Part shown: positions 1-14,069 of the stretch, piece after piece | Layout: every line of letters starts with the position of its first letter | Position numbering within the stretch: position 1 is the stretch's first letter | Assembly: GCA_005281725.1 (NCBI GenBank) | Contig: SSBO01000012.1 | Coordinates: forward strand, 3,792,102-3,856,101 | DNA: 64,000 nt | Source of the DNA: Wuchereria bancrofti | Lineage: Eukaryota > Nematoda > Chromadorea > Rhabditida > Onchocercidae | Reading direction: 5' to 3' | Position numbers and translations under genes: made by a program | The notes under the pieces: generated by a model | Seen by the model: only the letters and a program-made list of their open reading frames with translations | Told to the model about the DNA's origin: nothing | The model's database searches: none

Positions 1-92
1 GAACATGAGACACTGTCTACACAAAATGATAATATACCTAAAGTCAGTGACACATAGAGTTTGGAAATGATCATCTCAAAATGGTAACATAC

Positions 93-3000
93 CTGGTAAG
101 TCCTCATGGCAGTATGCAGTTCATTTAGCACTCGACATATTTCACCGTGAGCAAGTGCTCCTATTTCGCGACACTGTAACACTGATCCTAATCATAATAG
201 AAGACTTAGGCTAGCCTGACTTATTTTCGGGATGATAAGTTACCAGAAATATATAAATCCTCAAGCTTATGAACAAAACGAGAAGTAATATTATGACACA
301 TTTCAAAAGTTTGAGTGAAAAAAATTATGATAAAGCAATGTAGGGAAGAAGTAAAAGAACTTGGAACCGTCCAAAAATTCTTGTGGAGATAAACAGCTCA
401 CTAACAATATGCAAATCTTTTGTCATTAAAAACTTCATTATTTAAGCTCATAAACTTCAAAAACATGTTTACACTGCAAACACCTTCCCATGGCCTTCGT
501 CATTCTCTCCAGCAGATATTTGGACGAATAAAGACTGTACCACAAATATAGAAAAGTTAGTATTAGAACATATTAGTGGATGAGGAAGACAACTGTTTTT
601 TGTTGCAGCAAACAATCAAGAGACATATTACGGATATGCACATTAATGAAAGGAAGAATGCATCCTGTCTACTATCAGTGTAAGTGATGCAGTGATTAAA
701 TGCCTTGATAGCAAACATGATGGTACTTAAATGAAAGCACCCGCCTCTATGACACCACATTTATGAAAACGAAGACTCAGACAAAATAAACAGTAAAATA
801 AACAATGACTTTGAAATAGTGCACTCAAATAGATTCATCTTATCCATCAAAGTAACCTATTCCGGTATATCTGGCTAAGCCATTTTTATCACATATATTG
901 TTCTATCATTAATAATTTCCCTTCTTGGTTGTCTACATCAATATATAGAATGGATTTTTTAATCATTCATGCTTATCCACCCATCATTTTCACACAGAGA
1001 TTTATGTTAATAATGTTTTCAACACTAACAATCAAAATTCACATCCAGCCCAGCACCAAAAACCTTTGAAAATAGACAATTAGTCGCGTGTCCGATAGTC
1101 CTACAATAACAATAGAATATATTTTTAACCTACTCATATAGATAACTCTATAAGAAAAAGCCATACTTTTCGAGAAATACGCTGTAAATCATCAGCCCTC
1201 TGAGTAATAAGTACTGTAAGACGAGCTGCGTATAAATCAGCCAAAGCCATCTTCTGCTTAGCTTCTTCCTTTGTCTGATCCACCAGTTGCTGCCATAACC
1301 CACACGTTGAATGTAAAGTCCAAGCATCGCGTCTGCAAACTCCGTGAAAGTGAAAAAAAATATCAATAGTGCCAATCAAACTAGGATTTACGGAATGAAT
1401 ACAGAATAGAACGAGCAATACAAGTATAAAATAGGAATCAAAAAAACAAAAAAAAGGAAGGAATTAAACATAACGCAAAGCCTTGATAATCAATCATATA
1501 TCCTTTTTTGCATTTCAAAAGAAAATTTTCCGAATACAAAAAGTACTGTTGTTGTATTATTCCAAATTAAACTTCCGTTTAGAACCAGTGCTTCTACTGT
1601 TACGTTCACCTTCTTATCACCCTACCTAATAAGAAGAAATACTAACCAAAAAAAAACACTGGTCCTCTAGTTCACTTTATCTTCTATGAAATTTTGGTAA
1701 CCCGCAGAAACAAGTGGACAAAAACCATAAAACCTACTTATACCGCTCATTTTTATGTTTTTGCATAATATTTTTTGCAAGTTTTTCAAGTTGTTTTCCA
1801 TATTCGCCATCAAGTTCCGCTTTCTTCCGATAGTAATCATTTAGTTCCAATAAAATAGCGGTCTGCAGAAACTTCACATGAAATTCCCAAAATCAAGGAT
1901 AAACTGCATTCAAAACAGCTTATTACGAAGCGAAATTTTCAAAATAATAAAATATTGCGTTAGAAAAATTACAAGAATATTGGAATTATGCAGAAGAAAC
2001 TACAGTCTGTGAGTTACCTGCGCCTCCGTGCGAGTTTCCAAGCAACGCAATTGGTCATTTAGTTGGGAACGGATTTCTGAAAATTCAACCGATAAACACA
2101 AAGTAGTCTTCATCTTTAATTGCACTTCACACATATTCATATCAAATATTCACATGAAAATAGAAATGTATAACTTAGTTCTCGAGTCTCACCACAATGA
2201 ACAGTCTAAAAAATAACTTGAATTTCCGCAGATGACTGTTTTATTGCAGCTGCGTGTTTCTCACGGAAAACAGTGTCCTAAATTTACGGCAGTAAAGTAA
2301 AGCTAAAGTAAATAGAAAACTACCTAAAATCATAGATTTATGTTCTTAAATGCTTAAAAGAGTCAAATCACTAGTACCACTCCACAAGAACTCACAGCAG
2401 AATGAAGCAGCTATGCTCAATCTTCCAATTTTCTAGAAATCTCGTATCAGTCAACCCTTTCAGAAAGGGGATAAAGACGGATTAACAACTTACTGCTCAT
2501 ATCAACAATATGTTCAACTGTACGACTACTGGCCGCACATAGCGCTGCCCGAACCATTGAATTTCTCGAAATTTATGCAGGCACAGCACAAAATATTTAG
2601 CAGCAATAGCAGAAGACTGTATTGATAACACTTCAAAATGCGTATATCCAGAACGGCAAGAAAAATATAGTAAATCTTTTGGAAAAATCACAAACAAATT
2701 GCAAGCAATGATAGCATGGAGTTTGCAATAAAACAACCCCCTTTTTCATTCTTCTACAAGATAACAATTTTTGCTGCACACCAATCAGCCAACAGAAGCA
2801 TGCTACGACTTGTGCAAATCTGATCCTCTAAGTACTAATGTTTAGTCACCGGAAGATGCCTTTTATTTCAAATGAGATTTCTTAATTATGTCCAATCCTG
2901 GCATTCATTTTGTGGATTTTTATATGTTCAAATCCATATAAACACCAAAAATGCGTAGTAGTGACAGTACAATGATGATGCAAATGCTGGTAACAATTAT

Positions 3001-4832
3001 GCAGCTGCATTCTCGCGACAATGGCTATAAAACAAGCAGTTCAGCGCTATACGAAGAAATTTCCGTACATTAACAACTTTATTCTATTTCTGAAACTCTC
3101 ACTGCTGTTATTTCTACTATTACATAATTGAACAATCTACTGCTACTCGAAAATGCAGCATGCAATTATTTCGTAGCATGAATGAAATCTGGGAGCGGAT
3201 TTGCTAACCGTTTCATTATACTGCTCTAAAGATGTCAAACTCATGCTAGGAAAAATATATTATGGCAACTTAAGCTGTGACATACTTTACACTGTAGAAG
3301 CAACAGTAAACAAGGTGTCAGTTTCCACTTCATCAAAATGCAGAATAAAATAGTTTCGGAATGAAATGGCTTAGTGAATACTACCAGATGTTCATCAGTT
3401 ACTGACAAAAATCTAGCTAACTGATCATAAGCTTCATTTACAGGGGTCATACAAATACCATGCATGCAGAAATTCGCATAAAAATACCGCAGAACAAGGT
3501 CAGTACCTGAAGCGTATCTTGTCAGAATATTATCCTTGAAAGCTATTTGACAGAACGCTTTAACAAAACTTTATACAAACACACACCGCTTCAAAAGCCA
3601 TAAAACCCCTCGTCACAAAACATATAATTACAAGGACAAGTGAGCAAAAATGATAGATACACGCAAAATATGTATACATGGAAGGACATATAACCACACA
3701 TAATTTATCACATATACACAAATATAGTCAATGAATCACTATTAGCAAACGTAGCAGTTTGTTAATAATATTACCAACAACAACGTAACTAATGAGAATA
3801 ATAAATGTAGTTAGAAAATGAACCAAACAAAAAGCCCGACGACTCTTCGAGAAGTTCGAACAGAGCAGAACAAAATAGGACAGGACAGAACAGGGACAGG
3901 AACAGAAACAGAACAACAAGGACTCAAAACCTCGATCTGAAGCATGTGCTTCACCACATCAACTATATAAACATAATCATAATGAAGAATTATCCTCTCT
4001 TCTTTTATCCTCCATTTTCTGCTCCTTTTCTTATCTCCTACTGTTTCTCTTATATATATATTTAAATTGCGAGAAAGTGGAAGTGAAAAAAAATTCTTCA
4101 TAAAAATTCTGCAGCACCATTACCAGCCTTACATCTTGGACATCTTATGCCAAAGAAACCTATTATTAACAACGATATACATATAAATGTAATATTAACA
4201 AAATCTGTCGAATGCTTACGTTATCTCTAAAAGATGATCCAGTGGAACTCAGAAACAAATTCTACAAAAAAATCTAATAAACTACCACTGATTCTCTAAC
4301 GACCACAAAAGAGGTGTAATGTGTACAGCTAAATTAGATTATTTTGAATATTACACAACTTGTGCACGAACTATTAAAAGATCTTTTCAAATTCCTCTTC
4401 CACATTATTTTCTCTTTTACATTCATTTTTTTTCCATCCTTCACTTGTAGATTAGAATTTTTCTTTATGAATATGTTCAACTTATGTTTGCGTTCCTAGC
4501 AAACATTTAATTCACGTGAACAGTAACAGCTGACGAAAGAATTCTTACTGTAGACTCAATCAGTTATCTTGGATTGTTGAATCATGTGTCAAATTAAACA
4601 TGAATGAACTAAAACAGTGAAAGATCTCTATGCAGAACTGTCTAACTCCAATTGGTCTCTGCTAGAAAATTAAAGTAAAGCAAAACTAATTGCACGAGGA
4701 ACAATGAAAGATCAATAACAGATGCAGCTTACCTTTGACAAGATGATCAAAGCTGTGGAGCGTCGTTTTGCTTTTGGTTAGCGACATCTTACGGATATCA
4801 TTAATTGCTGCTCCCGAACCCGGTACTATCAT
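93..4832 (-). CDS. srgp-1: srGAP-family F-BAR Rho GTPase-activating protein, 5' part (truncated by window edge)
   Basis: Five coding exons on the minus strand: 4832-4733, 2076-2018, 1862-1738, 1332-1167, 173-93. Phases agree at every join (531 nt, 177 codons) and the last donor (CAG/gtatgt) leads off the left edge. The protein matches the first half of the srGAP F-BAR domain: a KEIRSQLNDQLRCLE helix, then LLELNDYYRKKAELDGEYGK, then WQQLVDQTKEEAKQK, then LNELHTAMRTYQ. In the family the F-BAR dimer shapes membranes and is followed by RhoGAP and SH3-type parts, which lie outside this window. The start is uncertain: the first exon follows a TTTCAG acceptor at 4853; the first ATG is at 4832 and a second (MSLTKSK) at 4787. 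Intron 1 is 2.65 kb. By similarity this is the orthologue of C. elegans srgp-1; catalytic residues cannot be checked here. Confidence 0.85.
3858..3918. repeat. degenerate (AGGACA/GAACAG)n purine-rich minisatellite
   Basis: About ten imperfect copies of a six-base unit (GAACAG, AGGACAG, GGGACAG, GAACAGAAACAG) inside srGAP intron 1. It produces an artefactual Cys/Ser/Pro-rich reading frame on the minus strand. Confidence 0.7.
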
Positions 4833-4853
4833 AGTTTGCCGGAACACGCGAAT

Positions 4854-6954
4854 CTGAAATGTTATTGACAGTTAAAAATTGGCTATAAAGTTTGTACATG
4901 TAAACATTCCTATGGTTATGTATAAAACAATGCTTTATACAACAATAAATTAGAGAAATGTTCGAAGCGAGAAACACTGGCAAGATTTGACAAAGTCTAG
5001 TCATCCCATAAAGCTCTTCCAGTACGACATCCTAAAAAGGCTTTCTACTGTTGATGATAAGAATTTGTTTTCCTATTCCTTGAAAACTTTTGGGAAAAAA
5101 TAAAATGATTTACGCAGTTTATGAGAGATTGCTAACGTGATTAAATTCAGAATGTAGATGTAGCTACAAACGACGCAAACTTCTGGCAACTCATCTAACC
5201 GTTAAGCACTCCGGCAACCGCGTTGGCATGTACAGATTCTGTCACAGCACACCATTTATTTACAAATAAACTTGTAAAAACCCGGTTTAAGGAGCAGTGT
5301 AATTCGATCTCGTTTAAAAGAGAACTTTCCACTGTTCGCAAACAAAATAAGGAAATCAGTAAGAGAGATAGAATTACCGACATCAACGCGGTTGAAGAAA
5401 GCATTCCATTTCTCTCTTGTAAATAAAGATTACGCTGAATGAGCATTTCGTAAATTTGGAATTATCATATACATCAGAACTACGAAAGGTTTTCTGCTCC
5501 CGAAAAAAGAAAAATAATATCCGGGATTTGGACAATCGAATAAATCTCTAACAAATCCGATGACAATACTAATACATCATAGAACTATACCACCACCTTT
5601 TCAATATGCCGAAAACCAAAGCTAATCCCATATCCATCGTTACAGCATACTTCATTTTCGTTCGCATACATCATTTCCCTCTTGCAGCTCGTTGACGCCC
5701 ATTGCAATCTCCAAATATCTTCCGCCCTTTCTTCCCTAACACTGGCAAATCACTTTATAATCATACCTGTACTTTACAACGAATAGATAAATACGATTTA
5801 GGTGGCACACTTATGAGTCAGAGTTACAAGTATAAACCTGCAATTTGGAATATACAAAATTACCAGCCACTGGAAAAATTACCTGTACAATCCTTCCACT
5901 ATAACCACTACTAGCAATCAGACGTCGCGAAAGACTAGATCGGAATAAATACAAAACGGAATCATGCGTATACAAAAACTTGTGTAATCAGCTTCCCAGT
6001 AATGTCCCGTACCACAAAGCCTAATCTCAGACGCAAACCTGACTTCCCTTCTATGAAATGAACAACACCAACTCATGACCAACTTCTTCACAATCCTATT
6101 TTCACACAATAAAAATCTGAACTGTTACTGTTGTCCCATAACTGTCACGCTAATTAACTTCCAACATATCAACACGCAACCCTCACCTTACCGTCCATTT
6201 TAAACCAGAGGAGTACCAGCTCTTGTCTAATTCATACAATCTAAATGTTGAATTTTATGTGCAAACTTCCCTCAACTTCTCTTAACCAACAATGAATGAT
6301 ACCTATTTTAATTTTATATACAAACAAATTAGCTACTTAAGGAATATCTATACCAGGACGAATTAGAACGAAATTAAGCGGCACAACTGGAAATGATGAG
6401 TTTATTAGAAAACAAATCACTTTAAGAAAAAGAAATAAGTGTAGATATAAATATAAATAAGGCTTTTCAGTACAATCACAACGAAAAGGAAACATGATGT
6501 AAACATGGACCTCAATCGGAAAAAATGAAAATGAAACGAAGTGCGGAATAGCACTCAGTGAGTGAGAGTGCAAATGCCAAACAATGGCTCATGCACCGCA
6601 TTATTCGTCATGACCATCAATAACTATAATTTGCAAACAATTACCACTAAAATCATTGCTCACAATGACAATGAAGGTAAGCAAATATCATTCCAGAGTG
6701 GTCTACAAAATAGTAAATTGGTAAACACTATAAATTTGTAAAAGAAACAATATTTTAGTTCCAGACGAAGAGATCCCGTTAAGCTGAAATAGAAAGATGC
6801 TTTAAGCGGTGGGTTTATCATAAAGATATGGCGTTTGTCACAGTCAGTATATCACATTACAAAATTTAATATTAACAACTGATAAACCAATCCCCCGAAT
6901 AAAAAGATAGCAATAACAAAATACGGAAATGGAAAACATGAAAACATGCCATCT
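4854..6954. other. intergenic: srGAP upstream region and SEC24 3' flank
   Basis: About 2.1 kb between the SEC24 stop and the srGAP first acceptor, both genes on the minus strand. It should hold the SEC24 3' UTR and srGAP promoter/outron sequence. Open frames here (for example 5195-5446 and 6337-6573) have no splice sites, family similarity or coding-like codon use. I see no RNA gene or repeat. Confidence 0.5.
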
Positions 6955-9900
6955 TCAAGTCAACAAACTTCTAATTTCACGATGAATGTTACATAAATAG
7001 TCCACATATGAAGGCATGCTAGATGTACGATCTTCAACTAAAAATTTTTTCATCCAGGCTTCTAATGCATCTTGTTGTCGAATCAGGAACAATTTCATAT
7101 GTCGCAAGCGATTCAAATTCACCCGACTAATAACATAACGTAGAGCACGTGACCGTGCATTGTCACGTTCGGGCACCGTATGCTGAAACACATTTACTTA
7201 ATGAAGAGTTAAACGAATAAAACCAGCGAAATAATTGTAGCATATTCAAACTTCCAAATGAACTATTTCAAAGACACACGTTCTCCACAATGAGATGTGC
7301 GACTGAGTTGGAATTAAAAACATCTTGCATCCAATCCTGTGGTACTTTTAAACCGATCCATAAGAACATCATGATACCGTTAAAAATTATATATGCTTTT
7401 TCTGGAGACAAGTTATCGTAAGAAGCGCGTATGCAGATTGGCAATGTTATCTGGAAATCATCATCAAAATAATCTTTACAATAAACCATAATGTAGAGTA
7501 ATGAATTTAAAAAAAAAAAACATATGAACTGAATACCTCAGCTGTCTGCTGCTCAAGCATCAGATCAGAAACAGGGAATACTGTAGGATACAACAAAGTT
7601 AATGCATCTTCTGTCCTCAAGGACGGTATAAGATGCATTAGATAAGCTCTATCATCTACCGTCATATCGTTACCTGAAAAAGATTTTGACGACTCCTTTT
7701 CAAAAAACAATTAAGCTAGTCTTTATTTCAGATAGGAAAATTAATTCAAGTTAGTGAATTGCATGATTGGAAACTGACTCCCACTAAGTGCATCATTCTT
7801 TAATATGCAGTTTGCGAATAACGGCAAAAGTTTCAAACATTCTGGCAAAATAAGTTGTCCAAGCGGTGCTTGCTCACTACACTTCTCACGGTATGTTGCT
7901 AGCATTTGTGCACAACGTGCATTCACCGCTTCCCGCACTTCCTTAGGAGATTTGTCTCGCAAAAAGTATTCCGCTGAAAAAAAGATTAATAAAATCGTGA
8001 AACTGCAAATGCGTTCAAAATGAAACGAATGAATTTCCATTATTCATTCGAAGACAACAGTTACATTTCGAAAGCAAAGGTTGAGGTGCCTTTTACCTTG
8101 CTTAAAAAGGAAAGAAGTTAAACAGTCCAAATCAGCAACACGATACAGCTGATTATAATCTGACGAAACAGCTAAAGCAAGATTATGGATACGAAGTCTT
8201 CTTTGTCCACTACATGATGTAAATAGTACAGCCGTTTGTAAGTAGGCACTTCCTTCTGGTAATTTATCGTCATGTCGAATTTCTACGTGAATTGCCTATA
8301 AGCAAATGTTAAACTTCAACTATAGTTTCATATGTTTAACATTAAGAAATTACGGTTATTGTTGAAGTAAACTTTATTATAAGAAAAAATCACTTTATCA
8401 CAATCAATGGCACCCATTTCCAAATCCGTGGTATTATCCATGAAGAAGGAACCGAAGAAACCAGTTGGACGTAAACCTGAAAGGAATGGTCAGTATGGAA
8501 AACTACTAACTATAAAAAAAATTCCTTACAACTGGCAGCATGACCTCTCTGCATGCATGCCGGATTTTTTTTAAGTTGGATCCAAAATAAACCATTAGGA
8601 TCCAGAGAGTACCTGCAAGTGAACAAATAGTAGATTGGAAAAGGTTACCATTCAGATGCAGTTGTCGAGAAACGCAATTATCCCAATCGTTTATTTTGGG
8701 AGAAGAAAAAAGTTTTTTATAACTTCAAAAAATCAACAAACAAAAGATAGTACTTACCAGTGGATGTACGTACTCTTATCATCACATCAAACACAATTTC
8801 GCGACTTATGTCGTGGGAAAGATCTGCCAAGAAACGCTGGCTATCTTTTTGTGTCTAAAATGAAACTCAATGAAATAATTAACAAATCAGTTAGTAAATT
8901 TAAAATTAAAGCAGGAAAAGAACAGCATTTTGTGCACACTTGATAAATGAATCGAAAATCAAAAATGATTAAAATATACTTCAAAGTATTGATATTTGTA
9001 TATGGAACCACCCGTTAGATAGCAAACGGGCGAAAGTGATGCAACATCCACGAAGGAATTTGGGAACAAGAATAAATCTACGGCGCAACCTGCTTTCACA
9101 CATTCTTCGCCTAGTTTACTATAAAAATCGATGTGCGGTTGTAATACAGTCTGAAACAAATACTGCTCAACGAATGAAAGTGTATACCAACCATACTACA
9201 ACTACGGTAATATGATACCACTATACAGGCCAGCAATAACATGAATTCAGTATCCAACAAAATTAATAAAACTTTGGTTCTGCAAATAAGTTAACAGCAC
9301 TTAAGATGCAAAACAAGTCCAATCAAATCATCAGTCTGACTAAATTAATAACCTTTTCCTTATCTGTTCCAAGTAGTTTCCGATCCTCACGATTTTTTAA
9401 CTTCCCAGGTGCATCCAGCAACGGCAAATTAGTATGGAATATGAACAACTTCCCTGCTCTATCAGCACACTGAAACTCTGTTTGACTATGAAGCTGCATG
9501 AATATTACAACTTGTGTATTAAAAGTATTGAGTGCAGCAAAATTCAAACTAATGGAAAACATCGTGCGTACTTTTAGTGCATCCAGACCAGCCTGGATAA
9601 CAGGGCCAAGCATTGTTTCAGTGATTCGCGTTTCGCCAAAGATCTTTTCAATTTCATATAACAAGCTCAAAAAACATAAATGAATAATTGCAATGAAATG
9701 AACAAATTTTCATTGTTTACTGATATCTCATTTTAAATAAAATCATTTGCTACAACGATTCCGTTGACTGTCATCATAAGTGATACGCTTTATTTCCTCT
9801 TAAAATACAAAAACAACCTATTACTGTGACATGCAAGAATGACAACAGCTAGAATTTTGTCGAATCTAGGCAAACCATATTCTTGCACACGTCAGGTAAA

Positions 9901-12900
9901 AGAGAAAAAATTTTTCAAAGTTGGACACTAAGTTCAAGCAGTCTAATACTTGAACTCAGCGTGGACCAAACTAATGACCTTAAAATTGTGACCGTGAATT
10001 TGGGAAGCAGATCGAGTGGAAAATCACCGAAGGAGAGTTATACTTGAATGCATAGATGATATAATGTTCTACCTATTCAGAACAACATCGGCTTCTTCCA
10101 ATGTTACCAAAAATCCGTCCACCAATGGGACAAAAACATCGTTCACATCTCCAACGACCAACATTTCAGGTTGACCTATATGACTTTTCAGATTATAGAA
10201 ATGAATAGTCTGGTCGTATGTTGCAAATCCAATGCGCAAAGACGACTTCACCTGATCCAATTCTCTGCAACATTATCTTATGATAGTTAAGAATAAAGGA
10301 AAATTTCTAACTCATAAAAGTGAACTTTTATTCGATTGCCAAAGAAGCATAAATCCATTGGTTCCTCCACAAAGTTTATATCCTATTCCCACGAAAAAAC
10401 TTATCCCATTTCATTATATGAAGGAAACAAACTTGGGTAAATCGTTCAACAAATTTCGAATATTTCTGCAAAATATTGATACTAGGCCACATTGCACTGC
10501 AGAATACGACACATCCAACATAAAAATGAATGCAGGTTCTTTTGGTTTCAAACCATTCTGGAAATGATCTCGGAACAAAAGTAGGTTAAGAAGTCTAATG
10601 TTTCATAAAATTCGAAAATATGATTATAAAAAAACAAACTTTGCAGTACGGTTTTGTTGCAACAAGTTCATAAGATCCAAGATATTGTTCAGGACGATGT
10701 TGAATATCGGTTCGGCGTCCGGTGTGATCCAAATGAGCAAAATATGAATCATCCACTAAAAACAAAACAAACAAAATCATTGGCAAGCGCAAAATGAATG
10801 ATCTCTGGAAGCAAAATCATTATGAATCCAAACACACCAGATGTGGATGTAAAACAAAACGGGCATTTGAAGCGACGACCACCATCTTGAAATTCCATAA
10901 ATGCACACATGTAAGCTTTGCAACGATGACATCTCACGGGACCCAACTCCCCAAGATCCACGATTGGAGGTGGCATCTGTAAGATGTTTTTCAAAAAAAA
11001 CATACTGGATATATTTATCAACAAAATTGAAACAGAAAAAAAACAACTTTAAAATCTGAAAGGCCTAATGCTAAAACTGCTCAGGATTTGATTGCAAATG
11101 ATTAATTACATTACATTTTTGATATCTCACTTCTTGCACATTCTTTGTATTTTCTAACCACTGTCAATGAAAATACATACAATACATATATATTATATAC
11201 TGAAATGTCAAACGTGCAGTATTTAATAAATTTCAGTGCCACAAAATTGCACTCGTATGTACCAGAAGTTATTTTTCCTACTTTTTGGAAAAAATATCAC
11301 TTTAGTGCTCGGTTAACTGAAAATGGTTCCAAATGGATTACCAATGCTACTGCAAATTCCTATTTCTTAATGATCAAGGCACACTGGAAGAGACTAAGTT
11401 ATAAATATTTTCCCTTCCCACAGTTCTAATTTCTATTTGTTCTATTTCAACCAGGTTAATGACGTAATAAAACACCTCATTTGAATGCAAACGTGCAAAT
11501 GGAGTGAGAGCGACTGCCAATGGTATCTGTGAATTTTTTAACATATCGGATGATGCAGGCGCGACATAGAGTGTAGACCGCATAAACTTCGGATTACAAA
11601 TGCCTGAAAAGGGAATTTAAAAATTGTTTAAATACCTCAAATGCATTTAAAAACTGTAAATTCATCTCTCCCTCATTTAAAAAGCAATGAAATTACCAAG
11701 CAATGTAGAACATAATGAGTAAGAGAAGCAAGTTCATTTCTTCAAGGGACTTTTGAAAATATTCTTCAACTGCACTCATAATGAATGAAAGAACTATCAG
11801 CAAATTAAGTCCCGCTTTATTATTGTTTTTAGAACTAAAAAAGGATTTTCAAACTTTAATTCCTTACCCTGATCCTGAGCAATAAACTCAGTTGATGTTA
11901 GTGGTGGATGTTCAGCTGTAGGATAACCAGTTGGAAATGTTCCACTCCTTGTTGAACGATCTTCTTCGATTACTTGAACCTAAATTTCAAAATGCCTCGA
12001 AAAATCTGGCGAAAAGACAAAAGCTTTAGGACATGCACAGTTTGCGTAACTTCTATTCTAAGCTTTTAGAATGAGGAAATTTTATGAACATACCACACTT
12101 GGCATCAGATTAGGATCCAAACGAGGTTTCTGTTGATATAATCCTGCAGCAGGTGGTCCTACTGTTTCTCCATGCATTGTTGGTCGAGTCATTCCAGCAC
12201 CGACAGTAGAATAATTAACAGGTGGTGCGCCAGGCACTGATGGAAGGCCGAGCGATCCAGAAAGAATATTAGTGTACGCCCCAGGCAGTTGTGGGGGAAT
12301 AGACACTTGCTGACCACTGCTGCCAGTAGGTTTCAGAAAACTACTTAGTCCTGTGGAACCACCAAATGTTGGATGTCTTAGTGCAGCTTCATCCCCAATT
12401 CTTGGTGGAGCATTATGAGTGCCGAGATATCGTTCAGTATCTGATGATGATGTAACTTCCATCGATGGCACTCGCGGCGCAATTTCTGTATTAGGTGCTA
12501 TTTGTGGAATTGGGTGAGAAGAAGGAAACATATGTGAAAATGTTCCTGCATCAGGTACAGCAGGTATATTCCCAATAAAAGTTTGCGTCGAAGACGCGGC
12601 TCCGATTGGTGCGGATGACAAAGTTGCAGTCATGGTAGGCGTTGCAGAAACTTTAGAAGATATTAGCTGTGAGTCTGAAATGAATTTCTCTAGTCCTTAA
12701 AGAAAAAAAAAACTCTCATTTACTAAATCCATCGAAAACAACTCTGAAAAACAAACTTGTATGAGGAAGATTTGACAGAATACCACTATTCTGCTGTACA
12801 TCACTCGGAAAGTTACTGGGTGGGTTAGAGAAGAGATGGGCTCCACCATTCGCAGTCATAATTTGTGTCTTACCACTGTTAATTTCTGCAAAAAAATTGG

Positions 12901-13507
12901 GGAAAAAATTCCGATGGCAGTTTTCCTTCGGGTTCAGACACATAAGAGTAAATGACTATATAAGTAATACTTGCAAAACAAACCGTGAGTTGGAGTGACC
13001 TGCGGTGGAAATGCTTGTTGTCCACATACCGTTCCACTTTGCAAAGTCGTGTTCTACAACATATATCAATAAATTCGAAAATAGCTTTAAACATTTTAAA
13101 TAAGTAGCAAAAATGCGAATTTTTATGTCCACAGCGAATAAAATTTGTAAATATGGAGATACCTGCGGGATCTGTCCATTGTAGTGAACGGCACTATCCA
13201 AAGTCACATAATGTTGTGCTGCATTTACTGCACCTAGAACTCATGAGTAATTATTGACAAGATTTGACATAACTGCTCAGCAAAGCTCTGCGTGTTGTGC
13301 CTAATGTTATATATTTACACACGGTTACGGCCACAGTTAACTTAGCTTTGTTCTGCTGTATTCTATCATTTGTCCTAGCTGACAGTCTGATTTAAAGTAA
13401 TGAAAGAAAAAAAAAACACCTGGATAAGTAATCCGCATACTTTTCACATTATCGCTAGCTGACTGTCCAGCTGGCATAAAAGTTGGTGGCGCTACTGCAC
13501 GGTACAT
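6955..13507 (-). CDS. sec24: COPII coat subunit SEC24, SEC24C/D type
   Basis: Twenty-one exons: 13507-13420, 13233-13163, 13053-12984, 12885-12757, 12674-12094, 11979-11868, 11603-11476, 10976-10838, 10755-10640, 10557-10433, 10264-10073, 9665-9572, 9493-9353, 9150-8980, 8854-8758, 8476-8394, 8295-8097, 7973-7785, 7673-7537, 7450-7280, 7182-6955. They sum to 3261 nt, 1086 aa, close to vertebrate SEC24C/D. The first ~340 residues are a Pro/Ser/Gln-rich disordered arm. A zinc finger follows near residues 409-433 (CHRCKAYMC...CPFC). Then come the trunk ([33 protein letters not shown]), beta-sandwich/helical segments ([13 protein letters not shown]) and the gelsolin-like end ([16 protein letters not shown]). 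SEC24 pairs with SEC23 on ER exit sites and selects cargo. The finger resembles SEC24C/D more than A/B; in C. elegans I believe that is sec-24.1. The ATG sits directly on a splice acceptor. Confidence 0.96.
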
Positions 13508-13517
13508 CTGAAAAAAC
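13508..13517 (-). promoter_or_regulatory. probable spliced-leader acceptor at the SEC24 start codon
   Basis: On the minus strand TTTTTTCAG abuts ATGTACCGTGC, so the mature 5' UTR would be almost entirely spliced leader unless a cis exon lies upstream (see 13845-14069). Confidence 0.55.
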
Positions 13518-13844
13518 TTCGGAATAACAGTCACACAAACCACATCAACTACACAAGAAAACAAGCCTCCACTTCTCCCTTGCTTTTTCCAAGACTTCTA
13601 AGAGCCGAATAGTGTCGTCGTGGCACCACATGGGTGTAACACTATGAAATGTAATCTGTCTCGCAACTTCGTTGCACGCAGGGACAACGGTTCACACCCA
13701 CCGAATCAGTCATTGATTCTTACGAAAATTAATTTAAGCATTTAAGGTCTTGAATACACTACCATACGTCTTTTTAGTTTAATAATCATCCGGACCGTTC
13801 AACGTGATGGTGACAATGCAACTGCATATCCAAAACAAACCTAC

Positions 13845-14069
13845 TGCAGGGAGCTCACGACACACAATAGTTTTTAATGGAAAGAATATCCCCTCCAGTC
13901 GTATTCGATCTGAATACCTCAGTACTCTTCCAGAATAGTAAAGATTGCGGATGTACTGCATAGGAGTTTCCAAACTAGCTCCTGCGAAAATGTACCACTG
14001 GTCTGTAAGGATGTACATGATGAGGCAATTTATGTCAACTGTTAGTACAACGTCCATTCCCCATCATCA
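13845..14069 (-). CDS. unassigned coding-like exon upstream of SEC24
   Basis: Minus-strand exon candidate bounded by a TTTAG acceptor at 14070 and a GCA/gtaggt donor after 13845. From ATG at 14057 it reads 71 codons (MDVVLTVDINCLIMY ... CRELPA) with C/G-ending codons richer than its flanks. It ends in phase 0, which would join in frame to the SEC24 ATG exon at 13507. I do not recognise the protein. It could be an alternative SEC24 N-terminus, a separate small gene, or chance; two out-of-frame ATGs just before the start weaken it. Confidence 0.3.

Noticed and set aside
2216..3508. Possible srGAP exons inside intron 1 (DTVFREKHAAAIKQ at 2216-2279 and GTDLVLRYFYANF near 3461-3508)
   Set aside because: Skipping both joins 4733 to 2076 in phase and reproduces the family sequence without a gap. 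The first does not fit the required phase; the second fits only as a speculative 48-nt cassette.
5195..5446. 83-codon hydrophobic frame resembling a membrane protein
   Set aside because: No start context, splice sites or conservation that I can recognise. Overlapping open frames on the other strand indicate chance.
10433..10557. Apparent frameshift in the SEC24 trunk exon
   Set aside because: A recount of the reverse complement showed the frame is intact ([19 protein letters not shown]).
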